Below are positions 24,544 through 36,000 of a stretch of DNA of 60,561 nt, one piece after another; position 1 is the first letter of the stretch; every line of letters starts with the position of its first letter. The stretch comes from Rhizobium pisi. Its GTDB lineage: Bacteria > Pseudomonadota > Alphaproteobacteria > Rhizobiales > Rhizobiaceae. The notes beneath the pieces are model-generated. The model worked only from the letters and a program-made list of their open reading frames with translations. It was not told where the DNA came from and did not search any database. The stretch lies in the NCBI RefSeq assembly GCF_003938655.1, contig NZ_RJJT01000032.1, forward strand, positions 1 to 60,561. Reading direction: 5' to 3'. The position numbers and the translations under genes are program-made.

Positions 24544-24570
24544 TTAGCAGCCGATCAATACGAGTGCTAA
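24544..24570 (+). promoter_or_regulatory. CIRCE operator (HrcA) upstream of groESL
   Basis: TTAGCAGCC-N9-GAGTGCTAA. The right arm is exact and the left arm departs from TTAGCACTC in the last three bases (GCC for CTC). It lies 150 bases before groES and is the expected binding site of the HrcA repressor, giving heat-shock control. Confidence 0.85.
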
Positions 24571-24720
24571 TTTTTTCGTGCTGACCTCTTGAAATCGAAA
24601 AACCGGCAAACCAGATCATTTTGCGCAAAACGCTCGACTGAGGTTTTGCACCTGCCCGGACTGGTCATCCGGTCCGGCCAGGGGAACAACGTCATCATTG
24701 TTTGTCCATCGGAGGAAAAC

Positions 24721-25035
24721 ATGTCGTTCCGACCGCTTCATGATCGCATTCTTGTCCGCCGGGTTGAGTCCGAAGAGAAAACGAAGGGTGGAATCATCAT
24801 TCCCGATACCGCCAAGGAAAAACCGCAGGAAGGCGAGGTTATCGCCGTCGGACCCGGCGCGCGCAACGATGCCGGCCAGGTCCAGGCGCTCGACGTCAAG
24901 TCGGGCGATCGCATCTTGTTCGGCAAATGGTCCGGCACCGAGATCAAGATCAACGGCGAGGACCTGCTGATCATGAAAGAAAGCGATGTCATGGGCATCA
25001 TCGAAGCCCCGGCAGAGCAGAAGCAGGCCGCCTGA
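24721..25035 (+). CDS. groES: Co-chaperonin GroES
   Basis: The 104-residue protein begins MSFRPLHDRILVRRVESEEK and has the mobile loop KTKGGIIIPDTAKEKP, the GEVIAVGPG turn and the dome-facing C-terminus, full length for alphaproteobacterial GroES. It forms the heptameric lid of GroEL in the cytoplasm. ATG 24721 follows GGAGG; in-frame codons further upstream lie in the leader. groEL follows after 46 bases, and CIRCE is upstream. Confidence 0.97.
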   Translation: MSFRPLHDRILVRRVESEEKTKGGIIIPDTAKEKPQEGEVIAVGPGARNDAGQVQALDVKSGDRILFGKWSGTEIKINGEDLLIMKESDVMGIIEAPAEQKQAA

Positions 25036-25081
25036 AGGCCGACTCATCCGTAAATTAGCTGCCTATTGAGGAGTTAAAGAA

Positions 25082-26710
<1,629 letters not shown>

Positions 26711-26718
26711 GGCACGCC

Positions 26719-26746
26719 GGCCCGCCCTGCTCTTGAAGGGCGGGCC
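26719..26746 (+). terminator. Hairpin after groEL
   Basis: GGCCCGCCCT (26719-26728) and AGGGCGGGCC (26737-26746) form a perfect ten-base stem with an 8-base loop, 9 bases after the groEL stop. No T run follows, so it may cause partial termination or protect the groESL mRNA rather than stop transcription fully. Confidence 0.6.
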
Positions 26747-26765
26747 TCCAGCAATGGAGGAACAA

Positions 26766-27083
26766 ATGGTTCAAACGATCATCAAGAAGTCGCAAGCGCC
26801 GCTTGATTCCCGTGACCTGGAAGTCTGCCAGCACGTCTTCGATGACCTCAGAACGATGGCGGACGTGCCTCGCAATTCTGAAGAAGCCGAAGGCATCGCG
26901 GCCATCGTCGTGGAGCTTTATCGGCAGGGCGTTCGCAATAGAGAACAGCTGAAGACCATGGTTCAGGCCGCGCGCGGACTGTTCGAAAAGCAGCCTACTC
27001 AGGCGGGCGTGACCATAGGAGAGTCGACAAGGTCCATTGGTCCTATATCCGAGGAGTCGGAACATGAGAAAGGAAACCGATAG
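26766..27083 (+). CDS. Hypothetical protein downstream of groEL
   Basis: The 105-residue protein starts at ATG 26766, six bases after GGAGG. It is acidic and helical (DLEVCQHVFDDLRTMADV, then EAEGIAAIVVELYRQGVRNREQLKTMVQAA), soluble and without membrane segments. Rhizobial proteins of this type (small helical, unnamed) are common next to stress genes. Its 3' end overlaps the next gene by 20 bases, so the two are co-translated. Confidence 0.7.
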   Translation: MVQTIIKKSQAPLDSRDLEVCQHVFDDLRTMADVPRNSEEAEGIAAIVVELYRQGVRNREQLKTMVQAARGLFEKQPTQAGVTIGESTRSIGPISEESEHEKGNR

Positions 27084-27492
27084 CAATTCTGCAGCCAAGC
27101 ATGCCGTAGCAACAATCAGCGCCGCGCATCTGTTGCACCCGGCCATGCATTTCGATCATCCCCGCGACGTGCTGATGGCAGACAATATCAGCAAGGACGA
27201 GAAGCGGGCCATTCTGGCCTCGTGGGCGTCCGATATATGTGCAATCGAATCCATGCCGGCCTGGCGACGCTATCCGGGTACGGAACAGATCGTCTCTTAT
27301 GATGAGGTTCTTGCGGCTTTGAAGGCCCTCGATGGCGGTGATCAGAGCACCTCGTCGCAAAAGCCGGCCGCTTCCCTCAACGACAGCAAAAGCCGCCGCC
27401 GCAGACCCCTCGCGCACCGATCCGGTGGCGGCTTCGGCCTGTGCAGCTACTGGAAAGGAGGGCGTCGCAGACAACTATTCGATTCCCTCTGA
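27064..27492 (+). CDS. Hypothetical protein with EKRAILASWASD motif
   Basis: The 142-residue protein starts at ATG 27064 with GAGGAG 7 bases upstream. The core MHFDHPRDVLMADNISKDEK followed by RAILASWASDICAIES matches a small family of rhizobial proteins of unknown function, usually 70-90 residues. Here the C-terminal 50 residues are Ser/Arg/Gly-rich (SKSRRRRPLAHRSGGGFG) and may result from an altered reading frame at the end. It overlaps the preceding gene and precedes the glycosyltransferase remnant. Confidence 0.7.
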   Translation: MRKETDSNSAAKHAVATISAAHLLHPAMHFDHPRDVLMADNISKDEKRAILASWASDICAIESMPAWRRYPGTEQIVSYDEVLAALKALDGGDQSTSSQKPAASLNDSKSRRRRPLAHRSGGGFGLCSYWKGGRRRQLFDSL

Positions 27493-27560
27493 CCGCCGCG
27501 TTTCGGACGCGGAGAAGATTTTTGCCGACGACTCTTTGCTCACTTGAGGAGGTTTTGCCG

Positions 27561-28654
27561 ATGAAGATCGCTCAGATCGCACCGCTCGCCGAAAGCGTTC
27601 CCCCAAAGCTCTATGGGGGAACGGAGCGGATTGTCTCCTATCTCACCGAAGAACTCGTTGCACAGGGCCATGAGGTCACGCTCTTTGCCAGTGGCGACTC
27701 CGTCACCGATGCGAGACTGGTGCCCTGCTCAGATCTTGCGCTCCGACTCAACCTGGCGGTCAAGGACCACTTGCCGCATCAGGTCGTGATGCTTGAGGAA
27801 GTTCGCCGCCGCGCCTATGAGTTCGACGTGCTGCATTTCCACATCGATCTATTGCATTTTCCGCTGATCCGGGACTTTGCCGATCGTACGTTGACGACCT
27901 TGCACGGCCGTCTCGATCTGGCGGATCTCAAGCCCTTCTACAAGGCCTTCGCAGATATTCCGCTCGTATCGATCTCCAATGACCAGCGCCGGCCGATGCC
28001 ACCTGTCAACTGGGCGGGGACGGTTTACCACGGCCTACCCGCCGATCTGCTACCCTTCACAGAAAAACCAAAGGGCAATTACCTCGCGTTTCTCGGCCGC
28101 ATTTCGCCGGAAAAGCGACCCGATCGCGCCATCGAGATCGCGGCAAAAGTCGGCATGCCGTTGAAGATCGCCGCCAAGATCGACTATGCCGATCGGGCCT
28201 ACTGGGAAACGGTCATCGAGCCGATGATGAAACGTCACTCCAATGTCGAGTTCATCGGCGAGATCAATGAGCATCAGAAGGCGGCGTTCCTTGGAAATGC
28301 TGGAGCCTTGCTTTTCCGATCGATTGGCCGGAGCCGTTCGGACTGGTGATGATCGAGGCAATGGCTTGCGGCACCCCGGTCATCGCCTTCGGCTGCGGCT
28401 CGGTTCCGGAGGTTATCGACAGCGGCGTGTCCGGCATTCTGGTCGACAGCGTGACCGAGGCGGCCGACAACGTCGAATGGGCGCTTCGGATGGACCGCCG
28501 CAGAGTGCGGGCGACATACGAGAAGCGCTTCACCGCGGAACGGATGGCGCGCGACTACCTCGACCTCTACCGCAACCTACCCGGCGTCCGTACCAAAGCC
28601 GCTCCACTTCGCCGGTCGAATGGGCACCCACTCGACCTGCAGGTGGTCGCCTGA
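27561..28654 (+). pseudogene. Family 4 glycosyltransferase broken by a frameshift
   Basis: The first frame (27561 to a stop near 28349) gives the GT4 N-terminal domain and half of the second: MKIAQIAPLAESVPPKLYGG, LHGRLDLADLKPFY, YLAFLGRISPEKRPDRAIEI. The second frame gives the donor-binding C-terminal part: MIEAMACGTPVIAFGCGSVP and ERMARDYLDLYR. Joining them with one extra base near 28316-28317 restores LLFPIDWPEPFGLVMIEA, the standard GT4 sequence, so a single C has been lost from the TTCC run. The ribosome site AGGAGG is intact. It is either a genuine pseudogene or a base-call error. Confidence 0.85.
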
Positions 28655-28670
28655 GACTTCAGGAGGAGCA

Positions 28671-30879
28671 ATGCCGATCGCTTCCGCAAACAGCAGTTCC
28701 GCGCCCGCATCGGCCGGCCCGGCGGCACCGACCGGGCAATTTTTCATTCCGGCTGCCGCATCGCTGCAGGAGCGCCGGCCGCGCACCCTCAAGCATGGCG
28801 ATACTTTCGCCGTCTTCGATCACAATGGCGACGCAGTTTCCTGGCCAGGCAGCCCGGAAGGCCTATTTCATCGCGACACCAGACATCTGTCGCATCTCTA
28901 CCTGACGATCAACGGCAAGCGCCCGATGCTGTTGTCGTCGACCCTGCGCGACGACAACGCGACGCTTACCTGCGATCTCACCAATCCCGACCTGTTCGAC
29001 GACAAGGAACGGCTCGTCCTCGGCCATGACCTCATTCACCTGCAGGTCTCGCTTCCTCTGGAATGCTCACTGTTACGAGCGGCTCTCGATAAGGAATTTT
29101 GACGACCGGCCGCAGCTCATTCGTGTCGAGATTGCGTTCGGAGCCGATTTTGCCGATCTGTTCGAAGTTCGAGGAACGGTCAGGACGAGAAGAGGGCGCC
29201 ATCTTTCCCCCGTCATCGAGCAGGATTGTGTCTTTCTCTCCTATATCGGCCTCGACAAGAGGAGCCGATCGACGCGTCTTTCCTTCGAGCCGAAGCCGGA
29301 CCAGATCGGCACCGACCATGTCACTTACGATCTCCGCCTGGCACCGCATGAAAGCCGGTCTTTGTTCATAGAAATCGGTTGTGACGCGACTGAGCCTCGA
29401 AAACCCGGCCATCGTTCGTTTTTCCTTGCCCTGCGGGATGCACGCAGGGCCCTGCGCGCTTCTTCGTCGCGCGCCGCTTTGATTGCAACGTCGAATGAAA
29501 TCTTCAACGAAGTCGCCCGACGCAGTATCGCCGACCTCTACATGCTGATGACAGACACGCCTGAAGGTCCCTATCCTTATGCGGGAATTCCCTGGTTCAG
29601 CACTGTCTTCGGACGCGATGCAATCATCACAGCGCTGCAGACCCTGTGGCTCGATCCGGAGATCGCCCGCGGTGTACTTGGGCATCTTGCCGCCAACCAG
29701 GCGACGGATGTAGATCCGGCTTCGGACGCCGAGCCGGGAAAAATCCTGCACGAAATACGCGCCGGTGAAATGGCAGAACTCGGCGAAGTTCCTTTTCGCC
29801 GCTATTACGGCAGCGTCGACTCGACGCCGCTGTTCGTGATGCTGGCCGGCGAATATCTCAGGCGAACCGGTGATTTTGCGACCATCGACCGTCTCCTGCC
29901 GCATATCGAAGCCGCACTGACATGGATTGATGACCATGGCGATCGCGACGGCGACGGCTTCGTCGAATATGGCCGGCAGACGCAAGAAGGGTTGGTCAAC
30001 CAAGCATGGAAGGACAGTCATGACTCCATTTTCCACGCGGACGGTACGCTGGCAAAGGGTCCGATCGCGATCGCCGAAGTTCAGGCCTATGTCTTTGGCG
30101 CCTGGCAGGCGGCGGCCGAGATCTTTCGTCTCTTCGGCCGGCCCGAACGGTCCGCTAGCTTCCTAGCGCGGGCACAGGGCTTGCGGCGCGCCTTTGATAT
30201 TAGTTTCTTCGACGAGGAGCTCGGCACATACGTTCTGGCGCTAGACGGGCACAAGCGGCCCTGCAGGGTCCGCTCCTCCAGTGCCGGCCATGCCCTGTTC
30301 ACCGGCATCGTCTATCCCGAACGGGCCGCACAGCTCACCCTTACTTTGATGAGTGCCTCCTCCTTTTGCGGCTGGGGCATTCGAACTATTGCCTCCACTG
30401 AGGTGCGCTACAATCCCTTGAGCTACCATAACGGCTCGATCTGGCCACATGATAATGCCCTGATCGCCAGCGGCCTTGCCCGCTATGGTTATCGCGCTGA
30501 AGCCGCGCGGATATTCGAAGGACTATTTGCCGCCTCGACCTATACCGGCTTACGGCGGCTTCCAGAACTCTTCTGCGGCCTCCCGCGCAAGCGCGCGCAG
30601 GGGCCGACCTTCTACCCAGTCGCGTGCTCCCCGCAAGCATGGGCGGCGGCAACGCCTTTGTCGTTACTGCAGTCATGCCTTGGTCTTGAGTTTGATCCCA
30701 ACGCCTTACAAATCAGTTTGAACACGCCGCGGCTTCCGTGTTTCCTTGACGAGGTCAGGTTGCGGCGCTTGCTGATCGGCAAAGGCTCGGCCGACATTGC
30801 GATCCGCCGCTCCGGCCGCAATGTCGTCGTAGACGTCATCGGCCGCAAGGGTGACATTCGCGTGCTTACGACGGCATGA
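28671..30879 (+). pseudogene. Amylo-alpha-1,6-glucosidase-like gene broken by a frameshift
   Basis: The first frame (ATG 28671, AGGAGG upstream) covers the N-terminal beta domain, with HGDTFAVFDHNGDAV, GLFHRDTRHLSHLYL and ERLVLGHDLIHLQ. The frame then shifts at about 29045: restoring one base gives a continuous RSRFLWNAHCYERLSIRNF and the rest of the protein to 30879. That part includes GIPWFSTVFGRDAIITALQ and YHNGSIWPHDNALIA of the (alpha/alpha)6 barrel. The intact protein would be about 735 residues, a cytoplasmic debranching or glycan-trimming hydrolase. It follows the equally frameshifted glycosyltransferase by 16 bases. Confidence 0.85.
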
Positions 30880-31405
30880 CCGGTTGCGTCATGGCGGCCG
30901 GGACAGTGGCAGCCAATTTCATTTGTCCTGCACTTCGTCGTCGGCGGAGAGCAACTCAACGAGCGCGGCAACCTTGCCCGTCGGCAGACGCCGACCTTCG
31001 CCCATCAAGGCTTCGTCGTTGCTGGCCCATGCAAATGCCTCGGCGAGTTCAGCGTAAGCGCTGTTTGCCTCGCACCTTGACCAGGGCGCGTTGTGCCGTT
31101 TCGAAGGCTACCGCTGTGACAGAGATGGCAACAATGTACCAGAAGCGGACATGCGAATTGGGCCTAAGCGGAAGATTTTGAGTTCCTACTGCTCGACCCT
31201 CGCAAAGAACTTCAGTACGCACGCACGTCTCCTCTTTCATGCAATCGCTGGTTCCATGTTCAGCATGGTCGATGCGGTGTTCGTGCTCCGGTATTTCGAG
31301 TTCATCGACCCGACCGTGACGCAGATGATATTTCAGGGTCTCCCGCGCATAACACAATGGCCCGAGGCTTTGGCTCCACGAGAGAGCGTCGTCGCGGTCA
31401 GCTGT
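30880..31405. other. 526-base gap with a protein-like remnant
   Basis: No complete gene is seen between the glucosidase remnant and the AraC gene. A leftward protein-like frame occupies 30919-31107 (listed separately). The rest contains only short frames without ribosome sites. Confidence 0.45.
30919..31107 (-). pseudogene. Remnant of an unidentified protein (no start codon)
   Basis: Between stops at 31108 and 30919 one leftward frame of 62 codons reads like protein: APWSRCEANSAYAELAEAFA, then NDEALMGEGRRLPTGKVAAL and ELLSADDEVQDK before the stop. It has no usable start codon except an internal Met, and no ribosome site. It is probably the 3' end of a decayed gene. I cannot name the family. 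Confidence 0.35.
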
Positions 31406-32323
31406 TCAAGCACCATCTGGCCGAGCACCAAGCACTCTTGACGGAGTAGGGCCTCCCAATCCCGCCTTCGCTCTTTTAGTGTCTTGACCCGGAGGCGCTC
31501 CAAAGAGACGTCTGTACTCACGGCTGAACTGCGAGGCGCTCTCGTAACCAACCGCGAACCCCACCTCGGCCGCACCGGCCTGATTTGCGATCATGCGTCG
31601 GCGCGCCTCATGGAGCCGAATGTATTTCTGATACTGAAGCGGACTGACGGCGGCGACGGCTTTAAAGCGGTCGTAAAAAACGGATACGCTCATGCCTGCA
31701 AGAGCCGCGACCGCCTTGAAATCGAGACGTTCGGTGTAATGGTCGCGTATCCAGGCCATGGCCTTTCGAATGTGCATCAGTCGAGAATCTGACCCGGCAA
31801 TCTGACGCAGCAGGCCGCCGTGCGTGCCCATCAGCAGCCGAAACATGAGTTCATGCTCCAGAAGCTGAGCCATGACCGGGATTTCGGTGGGGCGATCGAG
31901 CAGTTCCAGCAGTCTGCCCCAAGCGCCAAGAAGCGACGCGCTCGCAGTGCTGACACCGTATCCCGATTCAATCGGCAACTCGGGCATCGCTGCCATCTCA
32001 AGGACGAGGTCGGACAACAGAGCCGGGTCCAGAAAAAGACCAACTGCGACAAACGGTCTATCTTGTGAAGCCTCGCATACCTGTCCCAACGCGGCGATCT
32101 CGGCCGCGACGATCATGCTTTGACCAGGTCCGTGCTCGAACTTCTTGTCGCCGATAAACATGCGCTGAGTGCCCTGTATCACCAAGGATGCCGCCGGATC
32201 ATAGATCAGCGGGTCGATCTCGGTCGTATGGTCGAGAGTGTAAGCGAACAGCCTCGGCAATTTAAGACTCGGACTGCCTGCGTGGCGCATTGCTATGTCG
32301 CGTATTTTGTCAAGTTCTGTCAT
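31406..32323 (-). CDS. AraC-family transcriptional regulator with AraC_N domain
   Basis: The 305-residue protein has an N-terminal AraC_N-type domain (PLIYDPAASLVIQGTQRMFI, VAAEIAALGQV) and two C-terminal helix-turn-helix motifs (RLDFKAVAALAGMSVSVFYD and GAAEVGFAVGYESASQFSRE). Such regulators usually control an adjacent dehydrogenase or similar enzyme. The only neighbour here is the LEH/SnoaL-like gene divergently placed at 32481, 157 bases away, which is the likeliest target. A cytoplasmic DNA-binding protein; effector unknown. Confidence 0.9.
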   Translation of the reverse strand: MTELDKIRDIAMRHAGSPSLKLPRLFAYTLDHTTEIDPLIYDPAASLVIQGTQRMFIGDKKFEHGPGQSMIVAAEIAALGQVCEASQDRPFVAVGLFLDPALLSDLVLEMAAMPELPIESGYGVSTASASLLGAWGRLLELLDRPTEIPVMAQLLEHELMFRLLMGTHGGLLRQIAGSDSRLMHIRKAMAWIRDHYTERLDFKAVAALAGMSVSVFYDRFKAVAAVSPLQYQKYIRLHEARRRMIANQAGAAEVGFAVGYESASQFSREYRRLFGAPPGQDTKRAKAGLGGPTPSRVLGARPDGA

Positions 32324-32480
32324 TGAGCGACCCTAAGCCGATTGCCCAGTCCTATCAAGCGCTCCGGAAGATCGGGCAAGAATGACGGAAGTTCCGGCAT
32401 CGTAGCATCGGGGTTCAAATCCTATTGTCGCTTTCAAGACGGAGGCCATCGGGGCTTCTGATGATCCAGGAGAAACTGCC

Positions 32481-32867
32481 ATGCCCACCCCAATCGAAAC
32501 TGTTTCGGCCTTTTGCGCGGCGTTCGTTGAAGACGGCGGAAGACCAGCGGTCCGTCGTTGGCTCACGCCCAACACGCGCTGGGTCAACGAAGGTGTATCA
32601 GTTACGACGGGCGTCGACGAGGCCATCGCCATGATCGACGAACTGGAGAAATCGATGGGCATCTCGACGGTCCATATAGACATGCTCGCGATAGCGGCAG
32701 ACGGCCCCCGCGTTCTCACCGAAAGGCTCGACCGGTTCGAGCGTGCCGACGGCAGTGAAATCGGGCGCGTGATGATTATGGGAATCTTCGAGGTCGAAGG
32801 CGACAAGATTGTCGAGTGGCGGGACTATTTCGACGTGCTCGCTGTCCAGAAGTTCGCTAAGGGCTAA
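32481..32867 (+). CDS. Limonene-epoxide-hydrolase/SnoaL-fold protein
   Basis: The 128-residue protein has a cone-shaped alpha+beta fold of the limonene-1,2-epoxide hydrolase (LEH)/SnoaL kind: TPIETVSAFCAAFVEDGG at the start, NTRWVNEGVSVTTGVDEAI, and GIFEVEGDKIVEWRDYFD at the end. The Arg in LTERLD and the Asp of WRDYFD fit LEH active-site positions, but catalysis is not established. AGGAG lies 9 bases before ATG. It is divergent from the AraC regulator. Confidence 0.8.
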   Translation: MPTPIETVSAFCAAFVEDGGRPAVRRWLTPNTRWVNEGVSVTTGVDEAIAMIDELEKSMGISTVHIDMLAIAADGPRVLTERLDRFERADGSEIGRVMIMGIFEVEGDKIVEWRDYFDVLAVQKFAKG

Positions 32868-33006
32868 GACAGCGACTGGCGAACGATTGGGCTGAACGCG
32901 AAGTTTATTAGTTCAGCCGACAAAGGACGACAACCGAGATTCGGCTACTTACTACAAGAGATTCGAGCCATGCAAGTTGCCGAAGGGCTCAGGGATTGTA
33001 ACGCCA

Positions 33007-36000
33007 CTATTCCGCGGCAACGACGTCGATCCGTCCCGTCGAGGTTAGCGCTTCCAGATCATGCAGCCGGGCGCTCGGGGCGACGTTTCGAGCTATGTCG
33101 ATAAGATGTCTGTGATGAGTCAGATAGATCACCTGTCCGTGTCGGGCCATCTCTGAGAACAACCTAAACGCCTCTTCGGCTCGAAAGTCGTCGAACGTCT
33201 CCATAATATCGTCGGCGATGAACGGGATCGGCGCGTGGTTCCCCACCAGCTCGTGATAGCCGGCGACACGAAGTGCCAGGTACAACTGGAAGCGGGCTCC
33301 CTTCGACAATTCGTGGGCTGCTTTGGATCCACCGGATGTGGAAACGGCGATCAAAATTTCGCCGTCCTTGCCGGGCTGCGCGGCCACCTCCCGATAGGCT
33401 CCTCGGCTGATTGTCCGAAACGCAGCGGACGCCCTTGACATCATGCCGCTGCGGTGACGGTCTCTGTAAAGCTTCAAGCCGTGATCTGCGGCGACGACGC
33501 CTGCGCGGAGCTCCATGTACCGCTTTGCACCATCCTCTATTTCAAGCAGCGTCGTTCGTCTGCGCTCTTCAATTTCAGCGACCTTCGAGTCGCCTCCAAC
33601 GGCATCGAGAGAATCCTGCGATTTCGAGCGAGCGTGAAAGATTTCACTGCACCTCTTGTCCTGATCCTGCAACAACGGCGTCAGTCCGGCGAGTTCCGCT
33701 TCGAGTTCAGTCCTATCAGCCGAAACGGCCATGACCTCCACTTCGGACAAGTCGCGTGCGCCGACACTCTGCACGATTTCGTTCTCCAGCTCGCAGATAG
33801 AATTCACTAACTCTCGGCGCCGCGCAGCAAGATCCATGCGTGCATTGACATCCTTCAAATCGACAACGCCGAAGAATGCGATCATTTGCTGGGCCTGCGC
33901 ATCGAGAAGCTCCTGTGCTAGCTTGAGATCGTGGTGCTCCTTTCGTTTGCCGTCCAGCTCGCCGTCGAGTTTCTCCCGGCGCTGCTTATTCAGGCCAGCA
34001 TCGGTCACCTTGTCGACGACAGCCTGAGCAAGTTCACTGAGGGATCTATCCGGGGCGATTCCAAGCTTCTGACATAATTCGAGAACCATTGCCTCGAACG
34101 CTGCCCTATCCTTCTCCATCTTCTGGACGCGGTCTGTGAGCCCCTCCTTGGTCTCGATCGCGGAGGCGAGCTTCTCAAGCGCCGCAAGTATCTCGTTTGC
34201 GGCGCTGGGACCCGGCACGGATGCAAGTTCACCGAGCCAGCACGTCTCGCAGACTGCCGCCCATTGTGAATTCCAAGCGGCTACGTCACGCTCGGCGTCG
34301 TCAAGGGCACGCTGGCGCTCCAGGCGTTCTTTGCGAAGCCGCTCCATCTCCTGAACACGGCCGAGGGCGGCCCCGTGGGCATCCAGCGCCTCGTCTGCAA
34401 CCGACAATAGCGCTGCAATGTCTGCGTCCCGATGGAAGGATAATCCAGCAGTGGTCATCGCATTCATAAGAACGAGCCGGGATCGATCAACCCGATCGCG
34501 CACGTCGGCGATTTCCTGTTCGATGCTTGCCAGACCTTCTTTGGCCTTGAGGGCCTCGTCCCGCTTCGAAAGCCAGTCTTCGAGCTCGGCCGGGTGGCTT
34601 CGATCAAGCCGGGCGCCCGGCGCGAGTTCGCGTACCACGTCGGCGACCTCAGATCTGATACGATCGAGTTCGCCGAGAGCGCGCCGGTGGTGTTCCTCGG
34701 CGGATTGAACATCCGAGGCGGTCGATGCGCGCCGCAGCAGAAGCTGGTTCAACTTGCTGATCTCCGCAGCGTGCAAAAGCCGCTTCGATCCAAGATGGTC
34801 GTCCGCCCTCATGGCAGCTTCAAACGCATCCGCAGAGGCGGCGTCCATCGTCTGCCGATGTGTCGTCCACGCGCTTTCGCGAAGACCACGGCTGGCGGAG
34901 ATACTGGCTTCGTCGATTTCGCCCGCCTGCTCGCGGACCGCCGCAATCTCCGACTCCAATCTTCGGACCTCGGGCTCTATCCGATCGAGATCAGCGCGGG
35001 AGGTTCTTACCTTTTCTTCGCTCTGCCTGAAGGCATTCTTCCAGTCTTCCAACCTGATCGGCGAAGGACCTGCCATTAGGCTCAGGTCAACAACGGTGCC
35101 ACGCCACGGAAGAAGCCGCGCCAACGCTCCCGACAACGTCAAGGAGGCAGCGTCGCGACGCCGCGCCAGTGAGCGCAGCGGAATCTCCTCGTCAGAACGT
35201 GGAACAGCCTTGACCGTCGCCGCTAGCAGCTCGAATGCCCTGACCCTTTGGGATGAAAGGGGTGAATTCGCTTCCAAAGCCTCGTCGCAACCGGCTGAGA
35301 GCGCTCGCTCCGCCTTGGCGACCTCGTGGGCCGCAGCGGCTCTCTGGGCATCGACACCGGATCTCGAACCGATCAGCTCCCGAAGCGTGCCGACGGTCGC
35401 GGCATCGAGGACGAGCCTGGTGGGGGACGCTTCCCCGGACCGTCCTAACTGTAAAAGTATGCTTTCAACAGAAAGATCGGCTGCGCGGGCGGAAAGCTTG
35501 GGTATATCCTTCTCAGCAGTCAGGAACCGGGCCTTCAGTTCAGCCAGCTCGTCCATGCTTGAGGCCAAGCGCAGAGCGACCGGATCCGGCTTGATCTCAG
35601 TGGCCTCCTCTTCGATCGATCCGATGGAGCGGAGTACGGCCTGCAGCTTGACCCGATGTTCGATTTCCTTGGTCCGAAGAGTGGAAAGCTCCTCCCGCCA
35701 GGATTCCGGCGGCTCCGGTACGACCTCCATGAGCCGAAGGCTTTCCTTCAGTCCCGCCAACCGGTTCATGGGAAGCAAAACTTGGAGAATGCGCCTTATC
35801 TCGTTGATCCGTTTGTGGGTCGCGGCCCTATCGCCAACGGCCTCCTCGTAGAGGCGGCCCATCCGGTCCCTTTCTTCAACGAGTTTGTGATGGTCGCTGG
35901 CCTGCAGATCCAACGCTTCGCGTTGCTGCTTTAGTTCCTGGAGCTTCGCCTTCAGATCGCCGAGGACGCCGCTGCGAGCGCGATACCGATAGAAGCTGTC

